From PALSA-612 sp964595575 (lineage in GTDB: Bacteria; Actinomycetota; Thermoleophilia; Gaiellales; Gaiellaceae): 64,000 nt of DNA. Location of the stretch: contig CAZQRA010000005.1 of assembly GCA_964595575.1 (NCBI GenBank), positions 1 through 64,000 on the forward strand, given 5' to 3'. Below, one piece after another: positions 38,631-47,916 of the stretch. Position 1 is the first letter of the stretch, and each line of letters opens with the position of its first letter. Below the pieces are notes generated by a model. That model saw only the letters and a list, made by a program, of their open reading frames with translations. It searched no databases and was not told the origin of the DNA. The position numbers and the translations under genes are program-made.

Positions 38631-39149
38631 GTGGAGCCGTCCGACCCCTCCTCCCCGACCGCAGGCCGGACTCGCGCCTCTCCCCCCGTCCCCCCGCCGC
38701 GGCCGAGCTCTCCCTTCCCAGGCGACCTGGGAGCGAGCAGGCCGAGCGCCTGGACCGTGGCCGGTCGGCTCCACTGGGTGGCGGGCCTCGTTCTCTGCCT
38801 CTCCCCGTTCATGGGCTGGTACTCGGGGCGCGCAGAGCAAGGTCCCAGCATCGCCGTGCTGGGCTGGAACACAGGCGCCCTGGGCAAGCTCGTCTTCCTG
38901 GCCGGCCTGGCGGTGGTCGTCCTCGCCGCCGTGCGATCCCTGGGGATCGAGCTTCCCCGCAGCCTGCCCGAGGGCGTGCTCGTGGTCGCCCTGGGGACGC
39001 TTGCCACCACCCTCGTCCTCATCCGCGTGGTCTCCGTCCCCGACGTCCTGGTCGGCACCGGAGAGCGGGCTGCGGGCCTGTGGGTAGCCCTCGTCGCCGG
39101 CTTGGCCGTGATCGTCTGCGGGCTTCTGCGAGCAGGAGAGGAGCTGTAG
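38631..39149 (+). CDS. Small integral membrane protein, unknown
   Basis: A 172-aa protein. The first 45 residues are Pro/Ser/Arg-rich and cytoplasmic-looking, followed by four hydrophobic spans: HWVAGLVLCLSPFMGW, KLVFLAGLAVVVLAAVR, GVLVVALGTLATTLVLIRVV and LWVALVAGLAVIVCGLL. Between the first two is WYSGRAEQGPSIAVLGWNTG, a pattern common in small actinobacterial membrane proteins of unknown role. TACACT lies 16 bp before the GTG start. Its last 131 bp lie opposite the 3' end of the PAP2 phosphatase gene, an unusually long convergent overlap. Confidence 0.7.
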   Translation: MEPSDPSSPTAGRTRASPPVPPPRPSSPFPGDLGASRPSAWTVAGRLHWVAGLVLCLSPFMGWYSGRAEQGPSIAVLGWNTGALGKLVFLAGLAVVVLAAVRSLGIELPRSLPEGVLVVALGTLATTLVLIRVVSVPDVLVGTGERAAGLWVALVAGLAVIVCGLLRAGEEL

Positions 39150-39621
39150 CGCCGAGGAGGCCGAAGGCGGCCCCGCCCACGGCGTCCAGCGGGTAGTGGA
39201 CGCCCACGTACACGCGCGAGAAGGCGACGGCGGCGGCAAGGAGGAAGAGGGGGAGAGCGGCCCAGGGGAAGAAGCGAGCGAGGACGAGGGCGGCGGCGAA
39301 GCTGGAGGCCGCATGCCCGGAGGGAAAGGAGGAGCTCCCGGGGACGGCGACCAGGGGGTCGATGCCCGGCAGGTCGCGGGGCGGCCGGGGCCGGCCCACC
39401 GCCGCCTTGACCGTCTGCTCGAGCAGCGCGGCGACGAGGAGCGAGGCGGCCACGGTGGCGAAGACGGACGGTCGGCGCGAGAGAGCGGAGGCGACCAGGG
39501 CGAGAGCGAGCCAGAGGGCGCCGTACCCTCCGGCGTGGGAGAGCACGATGAACACGGGGTCGAGCCAAGGCGTCCGCTGGTCGACCACCCACTGGAGAGC
39601 CTGCCGATCGAGCTCGCTCAG
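39019..39621 (-). CDS. PAP2 family phosphatase (undecaprenyl-diphosphate phosphatase-like)
   Basis: A membrane phosphatase of about 200 aa with all three PAP2 motifs: KAAVGRPRPPRD (KX6RP), SSFPSGHAASSFAAAL (PSGH) and SRVYVGVHYPLDAVGG (SRX5HX3D). Five hydrophobic spans surround them. Likely substrates are undecaprenyl diphosphate or phosphatidic acid at the outer face. Homology starts at LSELDRQALQWVVDQRTPWL. The only candidate there is CTG 39621, which overlaps the TGA of the 77-aa gene (CTGA), or else GTG about 11 codons on. The Arg-rich tail after RSRPSRRR runs antisense into the convergent gene and looks unlike PAP2 proteins, so the true 3' end may differ. Confidence 0.82.
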   Translation of the reverse strand: MSELDRQALQWVVDQRTPWLDPVFIVLSHAGGYGALWLALALVASALSRRPSVFATVAASLLVAALLEQTVKAAVGRPRPPRDLPGIDPLVAVPGSSSFPSGHAASSFAAALVLARFFPWAALPLFLLAAAVAFSRVYVGVHYPLDAVGGAAFGLLGATAPLLLAEARRRSRPSRRRGLPTGPQPALRCRPGRRGRRPRG

Positions 39622-39851
39622 GGCCGGGGGGCGGTGACGGTGACGGTCACGGTACGGGTGGCGGGGAGCGGAAGGAGCGTGCGCACCTCTTCCTGGCGAG
39701 GGCCGGGGACGGGGTTGTCCTCGAGAGCCTGGCCCAGGGCCACCCCCAGCGCGAACACCGCCGCCACCACCAGGAAGCGGACGAGGGCGAGGTAGAGCCG
39801 CCGGCGGCGAGCCCGGCGTCGACGCCGCCTCGACTCGGGCACGACGATCAC
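39618..39851 (-). CDS. Short single-pass membrane protein
   Basis: A 77-aa protein of unknown function. It has a very basic N terminus (PESRRRRRRARRRRLY), one membrane span (LALVRFLVVAAVFALGVALG), a short exported segment (DNPVPGPRQEEVRTLLPL) and a Thr/Val repeat tail (TRTVTVTVTAPRP). GTG 39851 overlaps the TGA of the 104-aa gene. The DUF501 gene, the 104-aa gene, this one and PAP2 form a minus-strand series. The tail codes on a (GACGGT)-type hexamer repeat visible at about 39637-39657 on plus. Confidence 0.65.
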   Translation of the reverse strand: MIVVPESRRRRRRARRRRLYLALVRFLVVAAVFALGVALGQALEDNPVPGPRQEEVRTLLPLPATRTVTVTVTAPRP

Positions 39852-40162
39852 GGGCGGTAGTCGCGAGCCGCCCGGGAGTAGAGGTAGAAGGCGGCATCGG
39901 CGGCGCTGGCTGCCCAGGGGACCCACGCGGACCCGGGGCAGCGCTCGGCGATCGCCTGCCTCGTCCAGCGCTCGCTTCCCTCGTACAGGCGGGCGAGCTC
40001 GGCCAACGTGAAGGGCCCCCCCAGGCGGCGGCGAAGCTCCTCGGTCACTGCCTCTACCGGCTCGCGCAGGGTCTCCTCGGCGCCCTCTGCCCGTGCCTCC
40101 TCCTGGAGGCGCCGGTAGCCTTCCTGCCACTGCTGGCGCGCGAGCTCGACTGGCGTCTGCAC
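39848..40162 (-). CDS. Hypothetical helical protein
   Basis: A 104-aa soluble protein I do not recognise. It is helical and charged: PVELARQQWQEGYRRLQEEA, then LREPVEAVTEELRRRLGG and FTLAELARLYEGSERWTRQA. The C-terminal WVPWAASAADAAFYLYSRAA follows. GTG 40162 is supported by TAGCAT 14 bp upstream, whose TAG is also the stop codon of the DUF501 gene. The function may concern the envelope, since the next two genes encode membrane proteins, but nothing direct shows this. Confidence 0.7.
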   Translation of the reverse strand: MQTPVELARQQWQEGYRRLQEEARAEGAEETLREPVEAVTEELRRRLGGPFTLAELARLYEGSERWTRQAIAERCPGSAWVPWAASAADAAFYLYSRAARDYRP

Positions 40163-40170
40163 CCGGGCCG

Positions 40171-40176
40171 ATGCTA
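40171..40176 (-). promoter_or_regulatory. -10 element TAGCAT, 104-aa gene
   Basis: It starts 14 bp before GTG 40162. Its TAG is the stop codon of the DUF501 gene. Confidence 0.5.
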
Positions 40177-40674
40177 CTCGGTGCAGCAGCCCTCCTCGGG
40201 CCACAGGGGAGCGACCTGGGAGAGGATGCGCTCGCCCAGCAGGTAGCCGGGGCGAGCCAAGGCGTAGGCCACGTGGGCGTGGAGGCACTTGAGGCGACTG
40301 GGCGCCCGGGCCCCTCCGATGCCGAGGTCGAGGGAGACCCCCCCGTCGACCCCCAACCGGCCTTGGGCCAACGCCCGGCGGAGGGCCCGCTGCTCGGCCG
40401 TGGCCCGGGCCAGGCTTGCTGCCAGCTCGGCGTCCTCGGCCACGAGGGCGCTCCAGCGCTCCACCCCGCCTTCTGCCTCCAGCCGAGCCACCGCCGCCAC
40501 CAGGCGAGGGCAGGTGAGGTAGTAGGTGGTGGGAAACGGCTCCCCGACCTGGTCGTAGGGGTCCTGCTCGGTGACCGCCGGCCGGCCGAACGGGCAGCGT
40601 ACCGCCACCCGCCGAAGGGCACGGGGAGGTCGGCCGATCTGTCGCTCCACGAGGGCGCGGTCGCGGGCGTCCAC
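40174..40674 (-). CDS. DUF501 domain protein
   Basis: A complete 166-aa DUF501 protein. Characteristic stretches are VERQIGRPPRALRRVAVRCP, FPTTYYLTCPRLVAAVARLE and RLKCLHAHVAYALA with conserved Cys/His. The family occurs in actinobacteria next to septum-initiator and enolase genes, as here. The biochemical role is unknown. TACTCT starts exactly 12 bp before the GTG. A C-terminal CC pair (EEGCCTE) and the conserved Cys suggest metal binding. Confidence 0.88.
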   Translation of the reverse strand: MDARDRALVERQIGRPPRALRRVAVRCPFGRPAVTEQDPYDQVGEPFPTTYYLTCPRLVAAVARLEAEGGVERWSALVAEDAELAASLARATAEQRALRRALAQGRLGVDGGVSLDLGIGGARAPSRLKCLHAHVAYALARPGYLLGERILSQVAPLWPEEGCCTE

Positions 40675-40680
40675 CCGCCT

Positions 40681-40686
40681 AGAGTA
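40681..40686 (-). promoter_or_regulatory. -10 element TACTCT, DUF501 gene
   Basis: It starts exactly 12 bp before GTG 40674. Confidence 0.55.
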
Positions 40687-40709
40687 GCCCCGTCCAGGAG
40701 CAGCCCCGC

Positions 40710-41039
40710 CTAGCGGTCGCCGAGGGCTGCGCGAGTCTTCCTCCAGGCCTCCACGCCCTTGACGATGAAGAGCCTCTCCCCTGGGCGGACGAGCCCCAGC
40801 CGCCTGGCCGCCCGCAGGAGTGTGGCTCCGCTCTCGTCCAGGGCGAGGCGCTCCTCCAGCCGCCTCTTCTCCCGCTCGAGCGCCCGGACCTCCGCTCGGC
40901 GCTGGTCGAGCGCCCGGCCGGCCTCGAGGTAGGCCCGCACCGGTCGGTAGTAGAGGAGGCCGACGAGGGCGAGGCCGACGACCGCCGCCACGAGGACGCG
41001 GCGGCGGAGGCGGGGTCGGCGCGATCGCGGGCGGGCCAT
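40710..41039 (-). CDS. FtsB/DivIC-type septum formation initiator protein
   Basis: A 109-aa bitopic membrane protein of the divisome. A basic cytoplasmic tail (RPRSRRPRLRRR) is followed by one span (VLVAAVVGLALVGLLYY), an extracytoplasmic coiled coil (EVRALEREKRRLEERLAL) and the short domain ARRLGLVRPGERLFIV typical of FtsB/DivIC. It should bridge FtsL and FtsQ-like partners. In many actinobacteria this gene sits between eno and the DUF501 gene. Here pyk, sthA and a GH15 gene separate it from eno. Confidence 0.9.
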   Translation of the reverse strand: MARPRSRRPRLRRRVLVAAVVGLALVGLLYYRPVRAYLEAGRALDQRRAEVRALEREKRRLEERLALDESGATLLRAARRLGLVRPGERLFIVKGVEAWRKTRAALGDR

Positions 41040-41076
41040 CGGCCTCCGCTTCGCCCCCGGCCGCCCCCCTCCTTCC

Positions 41077-42470
41077 CTAGAGGGCTTCCACCTTGATGAC
41101 GTTGGTGGAGCCGGGGACGTTGACGTGGGTGCCCGCGGTGATGACCACTCGCTCCCCGGGCTCGGCCAGGCCGGCGGAGCGCACCGCCTCCAGGGAGAGC
41201 GCCCACAGGTCCTCCACGTCCCGCCCCTCCCGGACGACCAGGGGGACGACCCCCCATTCCAAGGCCAGGCGACAGGCCACCCGCTCCTGGTGGGTGATGG
41301 CGGCGATGGCTCGGCGGGGTCGGAGACGGGCGACGATGTTGGCCATGCGCCCGGTGTAGGTGGTGACCACGAGGAGGGCGGCGCCCAGGATCTCGGCCAG
41401 GTCGCAGGCGGCGTGGGAAATGGCCTCGCTCACGCTCGCAGCCTGTCCCCGCTCCAGGCCGTGGCGGTGGCCGAGACTGGGCTCGACGGCGCGGGCGATG
41501 ACGTCCATGTAGCGCACCGCCTCCACCGGGTACTCGCCCACCGCCGTCTCCTCGGACAGCATGAGCGCCGAGGTGCCGTCGAGGACGGCATTGGCTACGT
41601 CGCTCGCCTCCGCCCGGGTCGGCTCGGGGGCGTGGAGCATGGACTCGAGCATCTGGGTAGCGGTGATCACCGGTCGAGCCCGCTCGAGGGCCGTCTGGAT
41701 GATCCGCTTCTGGAGCAGCGGCACGTCGGCGGGCCCGATCTCGACGCCCAGGTCGCCGCGGGCCACCATGACCGCGTCGGCCGCCTCCACGATCGCCGCC
41801 AAGCGCTGCACGGCCTCCCTCTTCTCGATCTTGGCGATGACCTGGGCCGAGGAGCCGGCCTCCTCCAGCCGGCGGCGCAGGTCGAGCACGTCCCCGGGCG
41901 AGCGGACGAGGGAGAGGGCCACGTAGTCGACGCCCAGATCGAGCGAGAAGCCGAGATCGGCCACGTCCTTGTCGGTCAACGAGGGGATGGGGAGGGATAC
42001 CCCGGGCAGGTTCACGCCCTTGTGGCTCTCGACTAGCCCCCCGCCGACACGGTGCAGGTCGCCCGCCCCCGCTCCACCCGTTCCACCCGCAGCCGCACGT
42101 GACCGTCGTCGATGAGGACGTCGTGGCCGGGAGCGAGCACCGATCCCACCGCCTCGGGGACGATGGGGACGTCCACCGTGCCCTCGACGCCCACCACCAC
42201 CTCGTCGCCCCGCTGCAGCCGGAGCGGAGACGGCAGGTCGCCGACCCGAAGCTTCGGCCCCTGGAGGTCGGCGACGAGGGCGAGGGGGCGCCCGCAGGCC
42301 CGTCCCACCTCGCGCACCCGCGCTGCCCAGCGAGCGTGCTCCTCCCAGCTTCCGTGCGAGAGGTTGAGGCGGGCGGCGTCCATGCCTGCCTCTGCCAGCT
42401 CCCCGACGAGGTCGGCGGAGGCAGGCCCCAGGGTAGCGACGATCTTGGTGCGGCGCACGCGGGCGGCCAC
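41077..42470 (-). pseudogene. pyk: Pyruvate kinase, interrupted by a one-base frameshift
   Basis: Two adjoining frames together give full-length pyruvate kinase (about 464 aa), which makes ATP and pyruvate from PEP. The 5' frame (42470 down to 42033) encodes RTKIVATLGPASADL, ARLNLSHGSWEEHARW and DLQGPKLRVGDLP, and stops after CTVSAGG. The second frame continues with GLVESHKGVNLPGVSLP, IAKIEKREAVQRLA, MVARGDLGVEIGPADVPLLQK, ITATQMLESM and LSEETAVGEYPVEA to the stop at 41077. The break is at a run of six C on + (42037-42042); a seventh would restore SAGGLVESHKG. TACCCT lies 12 bp before the GTG start. As every motif is intact, a sequencing indel is more likely than a dead gene. Confidence 0.85.
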
Positions 42471-42476
42471 TGAGCC

Positions 42477-42482
42477 AGGGTA
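42477..42482 (-). promoter_or_regulatory. -10 element TACCCT, pyk
   Basis: It starts exactly 12 bp before GTG 42470. Confidence 0.5.
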
Positions 42483-42550
42483 GCGAGAAGGATGAAGGTG
42501 CGACCTGCCGCGGCCCGGAGAGCGCCGTCGGCCGCCTCGGAGGACGCACG

Positions 42551-43993
42551 CTAGGCCGCCACCCGTCCGTTCCTTCGCATCCTGGCCCGGGAGACGGCGG
42601 CCAGCTTGTTCGTGGCATCGAGGGCGGCCACCTTGTAGGCCTCGGCCAGGGTGGGGTAGTTGAACACCGCCTCCACCAGGAAGTCGACCGTCGTCCCCGC
42701 CGCCATCATGGCTTGGCCGATGTGGACGAGCTCGGTCGCCCCCGTGCCGAAGACGTGCACGCCCAGGATGGTTCGCTCCTCGGCGTGGACGAGGAGCTTG
42801 AGGAGCCCCACCTCCTGGCCCAAGATCGTGGAGCGGGCCAGCTCCCGGTGGCGGGCGAGGCCGACCTCGTAGGGTACGGCCTCGTCGGTGAGGCTCTCCT
42901 CGGTCCTGCCCACGAAGCTGATTTCGGGGATGGCGTAGATGCCGATCGGGACGAGCTCGGGGAAGGGGCGCGCGGCCACGCCGAAGGCGTAGCAGGCAGC
43001 CAGCCGCCCCTCCTCCATAGCGGTGGCCGCCAGGGTGGGAAACCCGATCACGTCCCCGGCCGCGAAGATGTGCTTGACGCAGGTGCGGTACCTGTCGTCA
43101 ACGGCGATCCGGCCCCGCTCGTCGGCCGCGAGTCCCGCTCGCTCCAAGTCGAGCTCCTCGGTAGCGCCCTGCCGCCCGGCCGAGTAGAGCACGGCGTCGG
43201 CCAGGATGCAGGTCCCGCTCTCCAGAATCGTCATCGTCCCTTCAGGACATCGCTCCACCGCCGTCACCCGCTCCCGGAAGCGGAAGGAGACGCCGAGGTC
43301 GCGCATGTGGTACTGGAGCGCCTCCACGATCTGGAGGTCGCAGAAGTCGAGCAGCCGCTCCCGCGCCTCGATCACCGTCACCTTGGTGCCCAAGGCAGCG
43401 AAGGTCGAGGCGTACTCGATCCCGATCACCCCGCCGCCGACGACGACGAGGGAGGAGGGGATGCGGTCGATCTCGAGCAGGCCGTCCGAGTCCAGGATGG
43501 TCCTGTCGTCGAACTCGACCGTGGGCGGGCGGGCCGGCTTGGTGCCGGTCGCGACGAGGATGTAGCGGCCCCGCAGCCGGCGCTCCTCGCCGTGCCTGCC
43601 CACCACGACCAGGGTGTGGGGATCGAGGAAGCGGGCGGTGCCGATGACGATGGCGACGCGGTTGCGGGCGAGCTGGTGGTGGACGACGTCCATCTCCCGC
43701 TTGACCACCTCTTGCGTCCGCCACCGCAGGTCCTCGATCGTGATCTCGTCCTTCACCCGGTAGCTGGCCCCGTAGAGGGAGCGCTGGGTCAGCCCCGTCA
43801 GGTAGAGGGCGGCCTCGCGCAGGGTCTTGGAGGGGATGGTGCCCGTCCTCGTGCACACCCCTCCCACCCAGCGGGGCCGATCGATCACCGCCACCCGCTT
43901 TCCCAGCTTGGCGGCCTGGATCGCCGCCTTCTGCCCGGCCGGGCCGGAGCCGATGACGAGGAGGTCGTAGTCGTACCCGCGGGAAGAGCTCAC
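42551..43993 (-). CDS. sthA: Soluble pyridine nucleotide transhydrogenase
   Basis: A 480-aa flavoprotein exchanging reducing equivalents between NADPH and NAD+. The FAD site is LLVIGSGPAGQKAAIQAAKL near residue 10. The active-site region GVCTRTGTIPSKTLREAA has the first Cys but T in place of the second, as in SthA rather than in lipoamide dehydrogenase. The NAD site is SLVVVGGGVIGIEYASTFA near 180, and IFAAGDVIGFPTLAATAMEEG is the second FAD motif. The C-terminal interface domain includes GVHVFGTGATELVHIGQAMM. It probably balances NADPH made by central metabolism. No clear TANNNT box is at the usual distance. Confidence 0.92.
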   Translation of the reverse strand: MSSSRGYDYDLLVIGSGPAGQKAAIQAAKLGKRVAVIDRPRWVGGVCTRTGTIPSKTLREAALYLTGLTQRSLYGASYRVKDEITIEDLRWRTQEVVKREMDVVHHQLARNRVAIVIGTARFLDPHTLVVVGRHGEERRLRGRYILVATGTKPARPPTVEFDDRTILDSDGLLEIDRIPSSLVVVGGGVIGIEYASTFAALGTKVTVIEARERLLDFCDLQIVEALQYHMRDLGVSFRFRERVTAVERCPEGTMTILESGTCILADAVLYSAGRQGATEELDLERAGLAADERGRIAVDDRYRTCVKHIFAAGDVIGFPTLAATAMEEGRLAACYAFGVAARPFPELVPIGIYAIPEISFVGRTEESLTDEAVPYEVGLARHRELARSTILGQEVGLLKLLVHAEERTILGVHVFGTGATELVHIGQAMMAAGTTVDFLVEAVFNYPTLAEAYKVAALDATNKLAAVSRARMRRNGRVAA

Positions 43994-44033
43994 GCCGCCG
44001 GTATCGGCCGCGACCAGGCCGGATTGAGCCTGC

Positions 44034-45836
44034 CTACCCGAGCTGGCGATCGAGGTTGAAGGCCGCGCTGATGAGGGCGAGGTGGGTGAAGGCCTGGGGG
44101 AAGTTGCCCAGGGCCTCCCCGGTGGGCCCGATCTCCTCCGAGTAGAGCCCCAGGTGGTTGGCGTACGTCAGCATCTTCTCGAAGGCAAGCCGAGCCTCCT
44201 CCAGCCGCCCTGCCCGGGCCAGGGCCTCCACGTACCAGAAGGAGCAGATCGAGAAGGTGCCCTCCTTCCCTGCCAGCCCGTCTGGCGAGGCCTCCACGTT
44301 GTAGCGGTGGACGAGGGAGTCGGAGACGAGCTCCCTGCCGATGGCATCCAGGGTGGAGAGCCAGCGGGGATCGGTGGGGGCGACGAACTTGGTCAGGGGC
44401 ATGAGGAGGAGCGAGGCGTCGAGCACGTCGGCGTCGTAGCGCTGGACGAACGCCCGCCGGGTCTCGCTCCAGCCCCGATCCATGATCTGGTGGTAGATGG
44501 CGTCCCGGGCGGCGAGCCACCGCACGAGATCGCCGGGGAGGCCGCGCTGGCGGGCGATGCGGATCGCTCGCTCCAAGGCCACCCAGCACATGAGCCGGGA
44601 GTAGGTGAAGTGCTTGCGGCCGCCCCGCACCTCCCAGATCCCCTCGTCCGCCTGGTCCCAGTGGTCACACACCCACTCCACCATGCGCACGAGGTCCATC
44701 CAGGCATCGTGGGAGATGGGGGCGCTGTACTTGTTGGCCAGGTAGACCGAGTCGATCAGCTCCCCGTAGATGTCGAGCTGGAGCTGGTGGGCGGCTGCGT
44801 TGCCTACCCGGACAGGACGCGAGCCGCGGTAGCCCTCCAGGTGGTCGAGGGTGGTCTCGGCCACGTCCACGCCCCCGTCCACGCGGTACAGGACCCGCAG
44901 GGGCCCGGCCGGGTGCTCGCTACCCTCTCGAAACCGATCGGTGAGCCAGGCGATGAAGGCCTGGGCCTCCTCGGTGAAGCCGAGCCTGAGGAGGGCGTAC
45001 AGGGAGAAGGCGGCGTCGCGGATCCAGGTGTAGCGGTAGTCCCAGTTGCGGTCGCCTCCGATCGCCTCGGGCAGGCTGGTGGTGGGAGCGGCCACGATGG
45101 CCCCCGTGGGCCGGTAGGTGAGGAGCTTGAGGGTGAGGGCAGAGCGGTGGACCATCTCCCGCCAGCGGCCCCGGTAGCGCGACTGGGCAAGCCACCGCCG
45201 CCAGTAGCCGATAGTGTCCTCGAAGGCCTGCCTCGTCTCCCGCTCGGAGTAGGGATGGGGGACGTAGCCCTCTTCCGCTCGCTCGAGCACGAAGGTGGCG
45301 CTGTCCCCCGCCGTCAGCGCTAGCTCGGCGACGGCCCCTTGCTCCGTGCGCCTGAACCGGCAGGGCCCGTGCAGGGCCAGGCAGAGGCTGGGCGAGCGGA
45401 AGAGCACGCCGTGCTCGACCACCTCGGCTCGGTGAGCTTGGCGGCCGTAGTCGAAGCGGGGCTCGACCTCCACCCGGAAGACCATCTCCCCTCGCACCTG
45501 GACGAGTCGACGGACGAGCCGGTGCTTGTGAGCCTCCTCCCCGCTGGCGGCGATGGGCATGAAGTCCTCGACCTCCCCCACCCCCTGGGGATGGAGGAAG
45601 CGGGTGATGAGCACGTTCGTGTCCGGGAAGTAGAGCTGCTTCACGGCGTAGGGATCGTGGGCGGGGGCGATCCGGAAGTAGCCGCCCTTGCGCTTGTCCA
45701 GGATGGCCGCGAAGACGCTGGGGGAGTCGAAGCGGGGGCAGCAGTACCAGTCGATGGTGCCGTCGGTGCCGACCAAGGCCACCGTGTGGAGGTCTCCGAT
45801 CACCCCGTGCTCGGCGATCGGGAGGTAGTCGCGCAC
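44034..45836 (-). CDS. GH15 family glucoamylase/trehalase-like glycoside hydrolase
   Basis: A 600-aa GH15 enzyme hydrolysing alpha-glucosidic bonds; actinobacterial members of this length are often trehalases. The N-terminal beta domain starts YLPIAEHGVIGDLHTVALVG and DGTIDWYCCPRFDSPSVFAA. The (alpha/alpha)6 barrel carries SLPEAIGGDRNWDYRYTWIR with the catalytic region, then LDIYGELIDSVYLANKY and SFWYVEALARAGRLEEA. The final EEIGPTGEALGNFPQAFTH contains the second acidic residue. There is no signal peptide, so it acts in the cytoplasm, perhaps on trehalose or glycogen. It starts 11 bp after the eno stop and is probably in the mazG-eno operon. Confidence 0.9.
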   Translation of the reverse strand: MRDYLPIAEHGVIGDLHTVALVGTDGTIDWYCCPRFDSPSVFAAILDKRKGGYFRIAPAHDPYAVKQLYFPDTNVLITRFLHPQGVGEVEDFMPIAASGEEAHKHRLVRRLVQVRGEMVFRVEVEPRFDYGRQAHRAEVVEHGVLFRSPSLCLALHGPCRFRRTEQGAVAELALTAGDSATFVLERAEEGYVPHPYSERETRQAFEDTIGYWRRWLAQSRYRGRWREMVHRSALTLKLLTYRPTGAIVAAPTTSLPEAIGGDRNWDYRYTWIRDAAFSLYALLRLGFTEEAQAFIAWLTDRFREGSEHPAGPLRVLYRVDGGVDVAETTLDHLEGYRGSRPVRVGNAAAHQLQLDIYGELIDSVYLANKYSAPISHDAWMDLVRMVEWVCDHWDQADEGIWEVRGGRKHFTYSRLMCWVALERAIRIARQRGLPGDLVRWLAARDAIYHQIMDRGWSETRRAFVQRYDADVLDASLLLMPLTKFVAPTDPRWLSTLDAIGRELVSDSLVHRYNVEASPDGLAGKEGTFSICSFWYVEALARAGRLEEARLAFEKMLTYANHLGLYSEEIGPTGEALGNFPQAFTHLALISAAFNLDRQLG

Positions 45837-45847
45837 GGAGGGGGAGC

Positions 45848-47118
<1,271 letters not shown>

Positions 47119-47122
<4 letters not shown>

Positions 47123-47913
47123 CGTAAGCCCGCCTTGGCCCGATCGAAGTAGCGATCCTGCTCCTCCAGGGGGAGGTCGGCGAACCGGCGACCCTCGCTC
47201 TGGGCCAGCTCCTCTGCCCGCTCCACCCGCTGCGCGAACCGCTGCGACGCCCGCCGCAGGGCAAGCTCGGGATCGACGTTGACCGCCCGGGCCACGTTCA
47301 CGCAGGCAAAGAGGAGATCGCCCACCTCCTCCAGGTGGCGCAGGCGAGGCTCGGTCTCGGGAGCGGCGGGAGGATCCTCGGCCAAGGCCTGCTCGAGCTC
47401 GCGGAGCTCGTCCCGAAGATCGGCCAGGGCCCCCGCCGCGTCGGGGTAGTCGAAGCCGAGGGCAGCCGCCCGCCGCTGCACCTTCCTGGCGTAGAGGAGG
47501 GCGGGCAGGGTCTCGGGCAGGGGGTGGAAGGGGCTCTCCCTCCCCTCCTCCTCCGCCTTCAGCTCCTCCCAGCGCCGGCGCACCCAGGCGGCGCTTCCGG
47601 CCTGGGCGGGACCGAAGACGTGGGGATGACGGCGCACCAGCTTGGCGTGGACGCCGCGGACGACGGCCTCCAGGTCGCCTTCTCCCTGCTCGGACAGGAG
47701 CAGGGCTAGGAAGAACACCTGGTAGAGGAGGTCGCCCAGCTCGTCGGCGAGCTTGGCGGGGTCGCCGAGAAGCGCCGCGTCGGCCACCTCGTAGGCCTCC
47801 TCCACCGTGTGGGGCACGATGGTGACGGCCGTCTGCTCTCGATCCCAGGGGCAGTCGCGGCGTAGCCGCTCGGTCAGCTGCTGGAGGTCGAGGAGGGCGT
47901 GGGGAAGGCTCAC
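47119..47913 (-). CDS. mazG: MazG nucleoside triphosphate pyrophosphohydrolase
   Basis: A 264-aa two-domain MazG that hydrolyses (d)NTPs to monophosphates, cleaning damaged nucleotides. Domain 1 has RRDCPWDREQTAVTIVPHTV and the EExxE...ExxD metal site in VEEAYEVADAALLGD and ADELGDLLYQVFFLA. Domain 2 has ARKVQRRAAALGFDYPD and HLEEVGDLLFACVNVARAV. Both acidic sites look intact. It lies 4 bp after the foldase gene and overlaps eno by 4 bp, a gene order common in Gram-positive bacteria. Confidence 0.94.
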
Positions 47914-47916
47914 CGC

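Noticed and set aside
39637..39660. Short GGTGAC/GGTCAC hexamer repetition, considered as a tandem-repeat element
   Set aside because: It is a few units coding for the Thr/Val tail of the 77-aa membrane protein, not an independent repeat.
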